A stretch of 64,000 bases of DNA from Pseudoxanthobacter soli DSM 19599. Its GTDB lineage: Bacteria > Pseudomonadota > Alphaproteobacteria > Rhizobiales > Segnochrobactraceae. Position numbers and translations under genes: made by a program. How positions within the stretch are numbered: position 1 is the first letter of the stretch; the number at the start of each line of letters is the position of its first letter. Location of the stretch: assembly GCF_900148505.1 (NCBI RefSeq), contig NZ_FRXO01000003.1, positions 310,001-374,000 on the forward strand, written 5' to 3'. Under the pieces are notes generated by a model that was not told where the DNA came from, made no database searches, and worked only from the letters and a program-made list of their open reading frames with translations. This document shows positions 19,802-28,710 of this stretch, one piece after another.

Positions 19802-20008
19802 TCAGGCGATGATATCGGGCAGCATCTGGTCTTCCAGAAAGGTGATGCGGTCCTTCAGCAGAAGCTTGCGCTTCTTCAGCCGCTGCACCTGGATGAAATC
19901 CGCGTGGGTGGACTGCGCGAGCGCCGCGATCGCCGCATCGAGATCGCGATGCTCCTGCCGCAGGCGGGCGAGTTCCATGCGGACGGCGGTTTCCTCTTCC
20001 TCGGTCAT
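19802..20008 (-). CDS. YdcH family (DUF465) small coiled-coil protein
   Basis: 68 residues, starting MTEEEETAVRMELARLRQEHRDLD and containing the family core FIQVQRLKKRKLLLKDRITFLEDQMLP. It is predicted to be an all-helical coiled-coil hairpin. The function of DUF465 is unknown. A second member (20435-20617) lies divergently about 430 bp away. The start at 20008 is used because the longer in-frame form adds only a few unconserved residues. Confidence 0.9.
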   Translation of the reverse strand: MTEEEETAVRMELARLRQEHRDLDAAIAALAQSTHADFIQVQRLKKRKLLLKDRITFLEDQMLPDIIA

Positions 20009-20434
20009 GCAGCGGCCACCCCGCACCGATCGAAGACTTCGGAACGAAACAATCCGGTCGCCATCAGCCGCTCATCTTCCCCGTCGAGCCCGCACACGAA
20101 CGCGTGAGCCGGCCACCCCTCGCTTTTGGTCCGGCACGGCGGCTCGCCGCCCGGACCGCCGTCACCATAGCATGGAACCCAAGGCACTTGCAGATGGAGG
20201 GGCACTTGCAGATGAGGGAAGCGGCCGGCGGCGAGGGCACGCTCCGTCCTGAGCCGGAAAACATTCGCGGCTTACCCCTTGAACCGGCCGCGGACATGCC
20301 CAATTCGAACATTGGAGACGGCACCGGCGGCTTCGCAACGGGCGCTAAAAGTGCGACACTCCCGTTGTCGGGAGAGCGGCCCGCCGAGAGGCAGCCTCCG
20401 ACAATGGCCGAAACGAAACAGGGAGATACAATCC
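20009..20434. other. 426-bp region between the two divergent DUF465 genes
   Basis: No credible ORF. It must contain both promoters. A short direct repeat with core GGCACTTGCAGATG occurs near 20184-20216 (CACTTGCAGATGGAGGGG then CACTTGCAGATGAGGGAA), 19-20 bp apart. No further structure was recognised. Confidence 0.55.
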
Positions 20435-20617
20435 ATGTCGATCGAGTCCCATTTGGCCGAGCTGAACCGACGTCACGCAGCCTTGGAGCGCGAACTTCAG
20501 GACGCACAGAGCCATCCGAGCATCGACACCATCCTCTTGACCGCGCTGAAGCGCCGCAAGCTTCAGGTCAAGGAGCAGATCGACCGCATTTCGGCGGCAT
20601 CCCCCTCCCTCCACTGA
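20435..20617 (+). CDS. YdcH family (DUF465) small coiled-coil protein
   Basis: 60 residues (MSIESHLAELNRRHAALERELQDAQ... then TALKRRKLQVKEQIDRI). It has the same two-helix layout and LKRRKL core as its divergent neighbour. GGGAGA lies about 9 nt before ATG 20435. The function is unknown. The two proteins share little beyond the core, so this is an old duplication rather than a recent one. Confidence 0.9.
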   Translation: MSIESHLAELNRRHAALERELQDAQSHPSIDTILLTALKRRKLQVKEQIDRISAASPSLH

Positions 20618-20762
20618 CGCAAGGCGCCGCCGGTTCCCGTCCCGGGCAGGCGGCACAGCGTTGAAGACCTCGTCGGGCCGCCGGCATTCGCCGGTCGGCC
20701 CGATTCGTATGAGGCAGGCCTTCCGCCGGGGCGGGGCTTTTCCTCAGGCCGTGGATTTTTCC

Positions 20763-21923
20763 TCAGGCCGTGGATCTTGCCCGCGCGCGCAGCGCCTCGG
20801 GCTCGGTGCGGGCCGCCGGACGCGGCGCGGTGATCGCCTTCCAGAGATCGAGCCAGAGTGCCAGACCGAGCTGGATGGCAAGGCCGACGAACACCACCAC
20901 GACATCCACCGCGAAGCCGCCGCCGGTTGCGCGCTCGATCACCTGACCGGCGACCGCGAGCAGCGAACCGGTGCAGAAGATCGCCAGCGAATGCCGGCCG
21001 ATGCGCGAGAACGGATTGCGCTCGCCGGCGCGCATGACCCGCTCGTCGATCCACCGATAGGGCAGATGGGCGACGACATAGATCAGCGCCAGCGCATGCA
21101 GCATCCGCGGCAGGGCGAGGGAGCCCTTGTCGAAGGTGTACATGAAGTTGGGGATCGGCAGCGCGCCATCGGCCGGCCAGAGATTGCCGAACTTGATGAC
21201 GGCGCCGGCGACGAGAGCCGCCAGGGCAAGGCCATAGGCGACGGGATGGAAGCCGACCGGCTGGCCGCCGCGATAGAGCGCGCCGGCGGCGAAGCCGATG
21301 GTGAACAGGAGCTGCCACGACAGCGGGTCGAAGAACCAGCGCCCGTCCGACGGCAGGTTCGGCAGCGACCAGCCCGCCAGATGGGCCACGACATAGAGGC
21401 CGAAGGAGCCCGCGAGCGCGAACAGGAGATTGCGGGCCGCGACCGCCATCAAAACGGGCAGCGCGGCGAGCAGCACCACATAGAGCGGCAGGATGTTGAA
21501 ATAGCCGATCTGGTAGGCGAGCGTCGCCATCCCGACCATGGCGTGCACGGGATCGCGGATCAGGTAGTCGAGGCCGTGCACCCGGGTCCAGTGCGCATCG
21601 GAGAACCAGATCGCCGCGCCGAAGAACAGCGCCACCGCCATCGCGATGGTGACGACGTGGGCCATGTAGAGTTTGCCGACGCGCTGGTAGACGCGCACCG
21701 TGGCATAGACCGGCTCTCCGGAGAGGTAACGGGTGAAGTAGGCGAGCGCCGCCGAGAACCCCGACAGGAACACGAAGATCTCGGCGCTGTCCGAAACGCC
21801 GAAGTTGCGGATGGTCAAGGCCTCGAACATGTTGCCGGGGATATGATCGGCAAAGATCATCACGAGAGCGACGCCGCGCCAGAAATCGATGCGGTGGTCC
21901 CTGAAGCGGGTCGCTGCGTTCAT
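20763..21923 (-). CDS. OpgC-family membrane acyltransferase-like protein
   Basis: 386 residues with about ten transmembrane helices. The N-terminal block RDHRIDFWRGVALVMIFADHIPGNMFEALT is typical of OpgC/acyltransferase-3 proteins (D-x-x-R-G...DH), and SAEIFVFLSGFSAALAYF follows. Family members add succinyl groups to periplasmic glucans at the inner membrane; that role is inferred. ATG 21923 is chosen because GGAGG lies 6 nt upstream; the in-frame ATG at 21929 would directly abut this site. Confidence 0.9.
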   Translation of the reverse strand: MNAATRFRDHRIDFWRGVALVMIFADHIPGNMFEALTIRNFGVSDSAEIFVFLSGFSAALAYFTRYLSGEPVYATVRVYQRVGKLYMAHVVTIAMAVALFFGAAIWFSDAHWTRVHGLDYLIRDPVHAMVGMATLAYQIGYFNILPLYVVLLAALPVLMAVAARNLLFALAGSFGLYVVAHLAGWSLPNLPSDGRWFFDPLSWQLLFTIGFAAGALYRGGQPVGFHPVAYGLALAALVAGAVIKFGNLWPADGALPIPNFMYTFDKGSLALPRMLHALALIYVVAHLPYRWIDERVMRAGERNPFSRIGRHSLAIFCTGSLLAVAGQVIERATGGGFAVDVVVVFVGLAIQLGLALWLDLWKAITAPRPAARTEPEALRARARSTA

Positions 21924-22393
21924 CGTCATCCTCCGGGCCCGTTTGGGGCGTGATACCGGCGGACCGCTGAACGGTACATGAACGGTAGGACACGCCGGAC
22001 GACGCCGTGTGAACGGCAGCCATTGCCCGGCCACAGGCCGGCGGGGCCGAGTTCCCCGCAAGCCTCTACGCCGATGGGCTAATTTCGCCGTTTTCGTGCA
22101 AGCGCTACAAGACGCTGCAGGCACATGACGCCGCCGGGAGGATGTTGGTTCCCGACGCCGCCGCCTGCGGGAAGGCGAAGACCGCATCGCAATGCGGCAC
22201 AAGGGAGGCGCGGCCCGTCGCCACGAGCCGCTCGACGTCGGATTTGCACCACAAAGACGCGCGCCCGTTTCGCGGGCGCCGCCCGGCCCTGCCGCTTGTG
22301 CGCGACCTTCGCGCCGGAGCCGCATGCCGCCGGGCCGCCATCGCGCCCGGCAGCGGAGCCGGCCGAGCAGACGTTCAGGGAGGGAGAAACGGA
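21924..22393. other. 470-bp divergent intergenic region
   Basis: Lies between the OpgC-like gene (minus) and prpE (plus). It has a 7-bp perfect stem with a 5-nt loop at 22261-22279 (GCGCCCG/CGGGCGC). No ORF with coding character and no clear promoter. Confidence 0.5.
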
Positions 22394-24334
22394 ATGAAAC
22401 GGAGCGAGGCCAGCCGCTATCACGCGGTCTACGGGGCGTGGCAGAACGATCCATCGGGCTTCTGGGCCGAGGCGGCCACCGCCATCGACTGGTTCTCGTC
22501 CTGGGACACGCCGTTCGACGCGGCCCTCGGGGTCTACGGCCGCTGGTTTCCCGGCGCCACCACGAACGTCGCCCACAACTGCCTCGACCGGCACGTCGCC
22601 GCCGGCCGGGGCGATCAGCCCGCTCTGGTGCACGAATCCCCGGTCACCGGCACCCGCACGGTCTTCACCTATGCCGATCTGACCGCACGGGTGGAGGCGT
22701 TCGCCGCCGTGCTCGCCGACCACGGCGTCGGCAAGGGTGACCGTGTCGTCGTCTACATGCCGATGATCCCGGAAGCGGTGATCACCATGCTGGCGGCCGC
22801 GCGGCTCGGGGCGGTGCATTCGGTGGTGTTCGGCGGCTTCGCGGCGCGCGAACTCGCGACCCGCATCGAGGATGCGGAACCCAAGGTCATCGTCAGCGCC
22901 TCCTGCGGCATTGAGCCCGGCCGGGTCGTCGCCTACAAGCCGCTGGTGGACGAGGCGATCGTGCTTTCGAGCCACAAACCGGCGTTCAACCTGGTGTTCC
23001 AGCGCCCGCAATCCGCGGCGGCGCTGAGCCGGGCCGAGGACGTCGACGCGGGCGCGCTGTTCGCCGCAGCGCTGGCCGCCGGCCGGCGCGTCGCCTGCGT
23101 GCCGGTGGAGGCGACGGACCCGCATTATATCCTCTACACCTCCGGCACCACGGGCGTGCCCAAGGGCGTGGTCCGCGACACCGCCGGCATGGTGGCGCTC
23201 AAGTGGACCATGCACGCGATCTACGGCCTCAGCCCGGGGGAGGCGTTCTTCACCGCCTCCGACATCGGCTGGGTCGTCGGCCACTCCTACATCGTCTACG
23301 GGCCGCTGCTGCATGGCTGCACGACGGTGCTCTATGAGGGCAAGCCGGTGGGGACGCCGGACGCGGGGCAGTTCTGGCGGGTGATCGAACAGAACAACGT
23401 GGTGGCGCTGTTCACGGCACCGACGGCGCTGCGCGCCATCAAGAAGGAAGACCCGGAGGGCCGCTTCCTCTCCGGCCGAACGCTGCCCAGTCTGCGGGCG
23501 CTGTTCCTCGCCGGCGAGCGCGCCGATCCCGACACCGCGGAGTGGGCCTCGCACCTCCTCAAGGTGCCCGTGATCGACAACTGGTGGCAGACCGAAACCG
23601 GATGGCCGATCGCCGCCAACCCGCTCGGGCTCGGCCTCGTCCATGCCCGCTACGGCTCGGCGGCTGTGCCGATGCCGGGCCACGGGCTCGAGGTGGTGGA
23701 CGACGATGGTCATCCCCTGCCCCACGGCGTGCTCGGCAATCTCGTCATCCGGCTGCCGCTGCCTCCGGGCTGCCTGCCGACGCTGTGGAACCGAGACGGC
23801 CGCTTCCGCGCCGACTACCTGTCGGACTTCCCCGGATACTACAAGACGTCGGATGCCGGCTATATCGACGGCGAAGGCTGCGTGTTCGTGATGGGCCGCA
23901 CCGACGACATCATCAACGTCGCCGGCCACCGGCTGTCGACGGGCGGAATGGAAGAGGTGCTGGCCGGACACCCGGCGGTGGCCGAATGCGCCGTGGTCGG
24001 CATTTCCGACGCACTCAAGGGCCAGACCCCGTGCGGGTTCGTGGTGCTGAAGAGCGGCGTCGGCCAGGCGCCAGCCGAGATCGAGGCCGAACTCGTCGCC
24101 CGCGTGCGCCAGATCATCGGCCCTGTGGCCTCGTTCCGCCTCGCCATCGTGGTCGACCGGCTTCCCAAGACCCGTTCGGGCAAGATCCTGCGGGCCGCCA
24201 TCCGCCAGCTCGCCGACGGCGAGCCGGTCCGGGTGCCGGCGACCATCGACGACGCGTCCGTGCTCGGCGAGATCGAGGACGTGCTCCAGGCCCGCGGCGT
24301 GCTCGACCGGCTGGCGGAACAGGTCGGCGGCTAA
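22394..24334 (+). CDS. prpE: propionyl-CoA synthetase (acyl-AMP ligase)
   Basis: 646 residues, ANL superfamily; activates propionate (or a related short acid) to the CoA ester through an acyl-adenylate. The AMP-binding loop is YILYTSGTTGVPKGVV. DNWWQTETGWPIAANP is the A5-type motif, with W after TETG as in PrpE rather than the G of acetyl-CoA synthetase. GRTDDIINVAGHRLSTGGMEE is the hinge and KTRSGKILRAA carries the catalytic Lys. ATG 22394 is preceded by AGGGAGG. It is a single-gene unit. The intergenic repeat begins at the base after the stop. Confidence 0.93.
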   Translation: MKRSEASRYHAVYGAWQNDPSGFWAEAATAIDWFSSWDTPFDAALGVYGRWFPGATTNVAHNCLDRHVAAGRGDQPALVHESPVTGTRTVFTYADLTARVEAFAAVLADHGVGKGDRVVVYMPMIPEAVITMLAAARLGAVHSVVFGGFAARELATRIEDAEPKVIVSASCGIEPGRVVAYKPLVDEAIVLSSHKPAFNLVFQRPQSAAALSRAEDVDAGALFAAALAAGRRVACVPVEATDPHYILYTSGTTGVPKGVVRDTAGMVALKWTMHAIYGLSPGEAFFTASDIGWVVGHSYIVYGPLLHGCTTVLYEGKPVGTPDAGQFWRVIEQNNVVALFTAPTALRAIKKEDPEGRFLSGRTLPSLRALFLAGERADPDTAEWASHLLKVPVIDNWWQTETGWPIAANPLGLGLVHARYGSAAVPMPGHGLEVVDDDGHPLPHGVLGNLVIRLPLPPGCLPTLWNRDGRFRADYLSDFPGYYKTSDAGYIDGEGCVFVMGRTDDIINVAGHRLSTGGMEEVLAGHPAVAECAVVGISDALKGQTPCGFVVLKSGVGQAPAEIEAELVARVRQIIGPVASFRLAIVVDRLPKTRSGKILRAAIRQLADGEPVRVPATIDDASVLGEIEDVLQARGVLDRLAEQVGG

Positions 24335-24447
24335 AGCAAATCCCGTTCAGTTCGAACCGATCTGAACGACAAGGATATGCTCAAGCTTTTGAATCTGGGG
24401 CGATTTCTTGTCGATCTGATGAGTCCATCAGATCGGAAAGCGCCCTA
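24335..24447 (+). repeat. composite palindromic intergenic repeat, copy A
   Basis: Module 1 (24335-24382): an inverted pair around TTCAGTTCGAACCGATCTGAA ending GGATATGCTC. After a spacer (AAGCTTTTGAATCTG), module 2 (24397-24445) begins GGGCGATTTC, holds the inverted pair GATCTGATGA/TCATCAGATC-like, and ends GGAAAGCGCCC. It directly follows the prpE stop codon. Confidence 0.9.
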
Positions 24448-24503
24448 GTATCCGCCCCGGACGCCACACATTGCGGGAAAGGCCCTCGCCTCCCGCCGCA
24501 CGG

Positions 24504-24896
24504 TCAGTTGAGGGTGCGGCGGGGTTCCGGCAGGTCGAGAGAGAAGGCCGGAATGGCGGCATCGAACGCGTCGCCGCCGCTCCCCTGCATCCGGTAGCTG
24601 CCGACCATGATGCCGGACGGCGTCGTCAACGGGCAGCCGGAGACATAGCTGTAGCTGTCGCCGGGGCCGATCACGGGTTCCTCGCCGACCACGCCCGGCC
24701 CGCGGACTTCCTGCACGCGGCCGAGCCCGTCGGTGATGATCCAGTGCCGTGACCTCAGCTGCACCGTTTCTTCGCCGAGATTGACGATTTCCACTGCATA
24801 GGACCAGTACCAGCGGCCGTCCTCGGGCGTGGAGTGCTCGGGCACATAGCGCGGCTCGACGGTGACCTGGATGTTGCGGGTAATCGTGCGGTACAT
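24504..24896 (-). CDS. apaG: ApaG domain protein
   Basis: 130 residues, one ApaG fold (fibronectin-III-like). Conserved blocks are [59 protein letters not shown] and [10 protein letters not shown]. ApaG proteins are linked to divalent-metal or polyphosphate-related stress, with no settled activity. ATG 24896 follows AAGGTGAAG. Single gene, convergent with prpE. Confidence 0.95.
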   Translation of the reverse strand: MYRTITRNIQVTVEPRYVPEHSTPEDGRWYWSYAVEIVNLGEETVQLRSRHWIITDGLGRVQEVRGPGVVGEEPVIGPGDSYSYVSGCPLTTPSGIMVGSYRMQGSGGDAFDAAIPAFSLDLPEPRRTLN

Positions 24897-25377
24897 GGCT
24901 GCTTCACCTTGCCTGCCCCAGGCTCTCCGGACCGGGCGGACCGGCGCGGCGGCCGACCTGCGACGGCAGTGCCGGAGCGCGGGTCCGCGGAGCATCAGAA
25001 ACGCGGCATGCCGGCCGTCCTGTCAATCGCCCCTCGGGCCACCGACTGACGCGCCGGAGACGGCGCTGGCATTGCGGACCTTTCGCCCCTCCTGCCAGGA
25101 AACGCCGCGGCGATCCCAGCCGATCCGGCCGGCACGGCTTGAACGAACCGAACTTTGCGCCATGATGCAACGAAACGATCGGCGCCACGATCACATCTCC
25201 TTGTTGCGGCGCGGCTTTTCTCCAGAAGCGCTTTCCGGTTTTCCAGGAGCGTCTGTCGGCTTTCCCAGGCATTTGCCGGTCTGATGGAGGCATCCGATCG
25301 ACAAACATCATTCCGGATCCGGCACCGGGAGCATGTCCCGTTCAGATGGCGGACGCGCGTCAGACGGTAGGGTGAAG
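24897..25377. other. 481-bp divergent intergenic region with a degenerate repeat half
   Basis: Lies between apaG (minus) and the TusA-like gene (plus). No coding region was recognised. At 25329-25349 a sequence matching the left arm of repeat module 1 (AGCATGTCCCGTTCAGATG) lies just before the TusA-like gene. Several imperfect GCGCTTTCCGG-like pieces near 25225-25250 may be further decayed repeat. Confidence 0.5.
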
Positions 25378-25635
25378 ATGGACGGGGCAGGAAACGCGAA
25401 CGACCCCATCGAACTCGACGTCATCGGCCTCAACTGCCCGCTGCCGGTGATGCGAACGCGGCGCGCGCTCTCGGACCTGCCCCGGGGCGCCCGGCTGGTC
25501 GTGCGCGCCAGCGATCCCCTCGCCGCGATCGACATTCCGCATTTCTGCACGGAGGCGGGCCACCGGCTGTTGTCGATGCGGGAGGACGGACGCGTTCTCG
25601 TGTTCGCGATAGAGAAGGGGGTTGATCCCGACTGA
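25378..25635 (+). CDS. TusA-family sulfurtransferase-like protein
   Basis: 85 residues, one TusA (SirA) domain. ELDVIGLNCPLPVMRTRRAL contains the active Cys in the C-P-x-P motif, and LAAIDIPHFCTEAGHRLLS is the conserved second half. TusA proteins carry persulfide sulfur for tRNA thiolation or other sulfur pathways. The start at 25378 is preferred (AGGGTGA upstream); the longer frame from ATG 25333 starts inside a repeat fragment. Confidence 0.92.
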   Translation: MDGAGNANDPIELDVIGLNCPLPVMRTRRALSDLPRGARLVVRASDPLAAIDIPHFCTEAGHRLLSMREDGRVLVFAIEKGVDPD

Positions 25636-25681
25636 CGGCAGAACCTGGCCGATGGCGGCCCCGCCTGGGGAAGGACGTGCG

Positions 25682-27205
25682 TCAGGATCGGCGGTTGGGC
25701 GAGATCGGCCCGCCGGCGGTATAGAGGCGCGTGCGGTTGCGGCCGTCTCGCTTGGCGGCGTAGAGCGCGACATCCGCCGCCTGGAGCAGCGGGCCGGGAT
25801 CGACGTCGGCCGGGCGCAGCACGGCGACGCCGATGCTGACGGAGCACGGCGGCATGTCGCTGTGCTCGGCGGCGCGCGCCACCGACAGGCGGATCTTCTC
25901 GGCGACGATCATCGCGCCTTCGCCGCGGGTTCCCGGCAGCAGCACGGCGAACTCCTCCCCGCCGTAGCGCGCGGCCACGTCGGCCGGCCGGCGCACGTTG
26001 GCGCCGATCTGCGCGGCGATCGCCCGCAGCCGCTCGTCGCCGGCGACGTGGCCGAAACGGTCGTTGAACGCCTTGAAATGATCGACGTCGATCATGAGGA
26101 GCGCCATCGTCGAGCCGTCGCGCAGGCTGCGCAGCCATTCGTGCCGCAGGGCGACGTCGAAATAGCGCCGGTTCGAGAGATTGGTGAGGCCGTCGGTGGA
26201 TGCGACCGCCGAGAGTTCGGCGTTCGCGACCTCCAGAGCACGCGCCGTGCGTTCGAGCCGGCGGGCGGCGGCCGAAGCGCCGCGCAACACCAGCCAAGTC
26301 GTTGCGGCCACGAGAACCGCGACCACGAAAAGCGCCGGCAGCATGGTCTTGAGCAGCATGGTCCCCGGTTCCGGCGGGGTCCATTGCAGCCTGATCGGCT
26401 CGTCGCCGATCTGGGGAAGGCTGGTCGTCATCGCCGCCACGGGCTCGCCGGGCGCCGCCACATGGAGATCGCCGATCCGGAAGCGCTCGCCAACCCGCGC
26501 CACCCAGCCCTGTCCGATGTCGATGCCGAACAGCAGCACCGCGCCGCTGGCCGGAGGCGGAACGGCATGGCCGTCGAACGGACCGGGCGGGACGATGAGC
26601 GAGGCAGTGAGGAAGACCGTCCGGTCGTCGGCCATGCCGAACCCGGAGACCGCATGGCCGGGTCCGACGGCCTGAGCCCGCCTGATCAGGGCACCGATGC
26701 CCGGACCGAACAGCGAGACGGCATCGTCGTTGGTCGGCTTGCCGTCGACGAGGGCGTGAATGGTGCGCTCGTCGCTGCCGAGCACAAATGCGTAGGCGAT
26801 GCCCGACTGCGCCGCCAGCGTCTCCTCCAGGTCACGGTCGAGTTTCCAGCCGGTGGCGGCGGCATCCGCTGCGGGGCGGATTTCCTGCTGGCGCGCACCG
26901 TCGACAACGGCTTGTCCGTATTGCTCCTCAAGATCGGCGAGGACGGAGGCGACATAGTCGCTGGACTGCTCGCGCGCCGCCTCGTTCTGCCGCATCGCGA
27001 CGTCGATCACGAGAAGCAGCATCGCAAGGAAGACGAGGCCGACGAGCAGCCCGATCACCGGCATGGTGACGCGGGTGAACCGGCGCGCGGACAGGGCATC
27101 GTGGGTTGGCTGGGTCGACCGAGCGAACCAGAACGTGTCGCGCCACCACGAGCGGCCACCCCGGCGTTGAAAATCGGACGGGCGCCAGGACGCGGCCGAG
27201 TTCAT
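25682..27205 (-). CDS. membrane-anchored diguanylate cyclase with periplasmic sensor region
   Basis: A 507-residue GGDEF enzyme making cyclic di-GMP. One transmembrane helix is near residues 47-69, then a periplasmic region of about 215 residues (CHASE-like but not assignable), a second helix near 285-310, and the GGDEF domain. The active site is YGGEEF, with GGEEF at 415-419. The product-inhibition site RxxD (RPAD, 406-409) lies the usual five residues upstream, so feedback inhibition is likely. No EAL domain follows. The 614-bp region upstream is long enough for complex regulation. Confidence 0.95.
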   Translation of the reverse strand: MNSAASWRPSDFQRRGGRSWWRDTFWFARSTQPTHDALSARRFTRVTMPVIGLLVGLVFLAMLLLVIDVAMRQNEAAREQSSDYVASVLADLEEQYGQAVVDGARQQEIRPAADAAATGWKLDRDLEETLAAQSGIAYAFVLGSDERTIHALVDGKPTNDDAVSLFGPGIGALIRRAQAVGPGHAVSGFGMADDRTVFLTASLIVPPGPFDGHAVPPPASGAVLLFGIDIGQGWVARVGERFRIGDLHVAAPGEPVAAMTTSLPQIGDEPIRLQWTPPEPGTMLLKTMLPALFVVAVLVAATTWLVLRGASAAARRLERTARALEVANAELSAVASTDGLTNLSNRRYFDVALRHEWLRSLRDGSTMALLMIDVDHFKAFNDRFGHVAGDERLRAIAAQIGANVRRPADVAARYGGEEFAVLLPGTRGEGAMIVAEKIRLSVARAAEHSDMPPCSVSIGVAVLRPADVDPGPLLQAADVALYAAKRDGRNRTRLYTAGGPISPNRRS

Positions 27206-27819
27206 GCCCCGCCCCCTCCCGAACGGCAGAGACCCGCCACGGATCGCATGCGAGCAGGCCGGCCGCGGACGTTCGCTCGGGGAGAATCACAAGCGGCCGG
27301 CCGCGAGCCTGCGACGGAACCGGCGAGATTCAGGCCGACGATTTCGCTCCGGCGAAAGGCGGGCATCGCTCGCTCGCTGTGATTCGGAGGTCGGGGACGA
27401 ATGTCCCGACTGGGAAGACGGCCCGTTCGACTTCCACGGGCCAGGCTGGATATGCACGGCCTAGCCTGGAAATCCGCACGGAAAGCGGATCTCCGAACAA
27501 CGCCCCTCACAAGGCGTTAAGGTTAAATTACGCACAACTTAAGGCGATACGCCCGCGATTGTGAAACACCGCGGCGCGGCAAACGGGCGCGGCGAGCCGG
27601 GCAAAATCAGCCCGCCCAATCCGGTCTCATGCCCCGGGCGCTGGAGCCGATCCCGTTCGGATCGAACCGATCAGAACGACAGGGACAGTCCCAAGCCTTT
27701 GAACGCAGGCCATTCAAAGCAAGCCGTTCAAAAGCAAGTCATTCAAGCCACTTACCCGGAGCGATCTCTTGCCGATCGGACGATTTCGTCCGATCGGAAG
27801 GCGCCCCAGACCGCGCGTC
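27206..27819. other. 614-bp intergenic region holding repeat copy B
   Basis: Upstream of the diguanylate cyclase (minus) and downstream of yebC (minus). It contains a CtrA-like TTAA-N7-TTAC at 27517-27531, an AT-rich patch (27511-27545), and repeat copy B (27643-27807). No credible gene. Confidence 0.55.
27643..27807 (+). repeat. composite palindromic intergenic repeat, copy B (degenerate, with internal tandem repeats)
   Basis: Module 1 remnant (27643-27691, core TTCGGATCGAACCGATCAGAA) and module 2 (27758-27807, GAGCGATCTCTTGCCGATCG to GGAAGGCGCCCC). They are separated by about 65 bp that include imperfect units around CATTCAAAGCAAGC and CGTTCAAAAGCAAGT (27711-27748), which other copies lack. 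Confidence 0.8.
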
Positions 27820-28569
27820 TCAGGCGGCCGCGAGCTTCGCCAGCATCTCGTCGGGCAGCTCGAAGTTCGCGAAAACATTCTGCACGTCGTCGTCGTCCTC
27901 GAGCTGGGCGACGAGCTTCAGGAGCGTCTCGCCCTTGTCCTCGTCGACCGGCACGAGGTTCTGCGGCTTCCACACCACCTTGACGCTCTCCGGCTCGCCG
28001 AGCGTCTCGGCGATCGCCTCGGAAACCTCGCCGATCGATTCGAACGCGCAAACCACCACGTGGCCATCTTCGGACGAGGTGACGTCGTCGGCACCGGCCT
28101 CGATGGCTGCGTCCATCACCGCATCGTCGGAGCCGACCTCCCGCTTGAAGCTGATCTCGCCGACCCGGTCGAACATGAACGACACCGAGCCGGTTTCACC
28201 GAGCGCCCCGCCGTTCTTGGTGAACGCCGCCCGAACCGCGCTCGCGGTGCGGTTGCGGTTGTCGGTGAGGGTCTCGACGATGACGGCGACGCCGCCGGGG
28301 CCGTAGCCCTCGTAGCGAACCTCTTCGAAATTGTCGCCGTCGGCCGCCTGCGCTTTCTTGATGGCGCGGTCGATATTGTCCTTGGGCATGTTCTCGGCGC
28401 GGGCGTTCTGCACCGCGAGCCGGAGGCGCGAATTCATCTTCGGGTCGGGGATCCCGAGCTTCGCCGCGACAGTGATCTCGCGCGCCAGCTTGGAGAACGC
28501 CTTTGAGCGCCGGGCGTCCGCGGCGCCCTTCTTGTGCATGATGTTCTTGAATTGGGAATGGCCGGCCAT
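27820..28569 (-). CDS. YebC/PmpR family protein (translation factor/regulator)
   Basis: 249 residues, the family's normal length. Starts [23 protein letters not shown], the diagnostic N-terminus. The core contains [10 protein letters not shown] and [13 protein letters not shown], and the C-terminus ends [11 protein letters not shown]. Family members were named as DNA-binding regulators, and recent work on YebC proteins points to a ribosome/translation role at proline stretches. It lies downstream of the YmdB-type gene on the same strand. Confidence 0.97.
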   Translation of the reverse strand: MAGHSQFKNIMHKKGAADARRSKAFSKLAREITVAAKLGIPDPKMNSRLRLAVQNARAENMPKDNIDRAIKKAQAADGDNFEEVRYEGYGPGGVAVIVETLTDNRNRTASAVRAAFTKNGGALGETGSVSFMFDRVGEISFKREVGSDDAVMDAAIEAGADDVTSSEDGHVVVCAFESIGEVSEAIAETLGEPESVKVVWKPQNLVPVDEDKGETLLKLVAQLEDDDDVQNVFANFELPDEMLAKLAAA

Positions 28570-28710
28570 GCTCTGCCACCGTCTTAAGGGATCGTGAAAA
28601 TTTGCGCGGGTTATAAGCCGTCATGCTCGCAAAAGGAAGCCCGGGCGGCCCGAAAGCGGCGGTAAGGTACTGCGCGGCGCGCGCGGCAGGGCGCCCGCCC
28701 GCCGCCCGCC

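Noticed and set aside
22261-22279. GCGCCCG/CGGGCGC hairpin upstream of prpE as a terminator or riboswitch
   Set aside because: No T run, and no conserved riboswitch motif around it.
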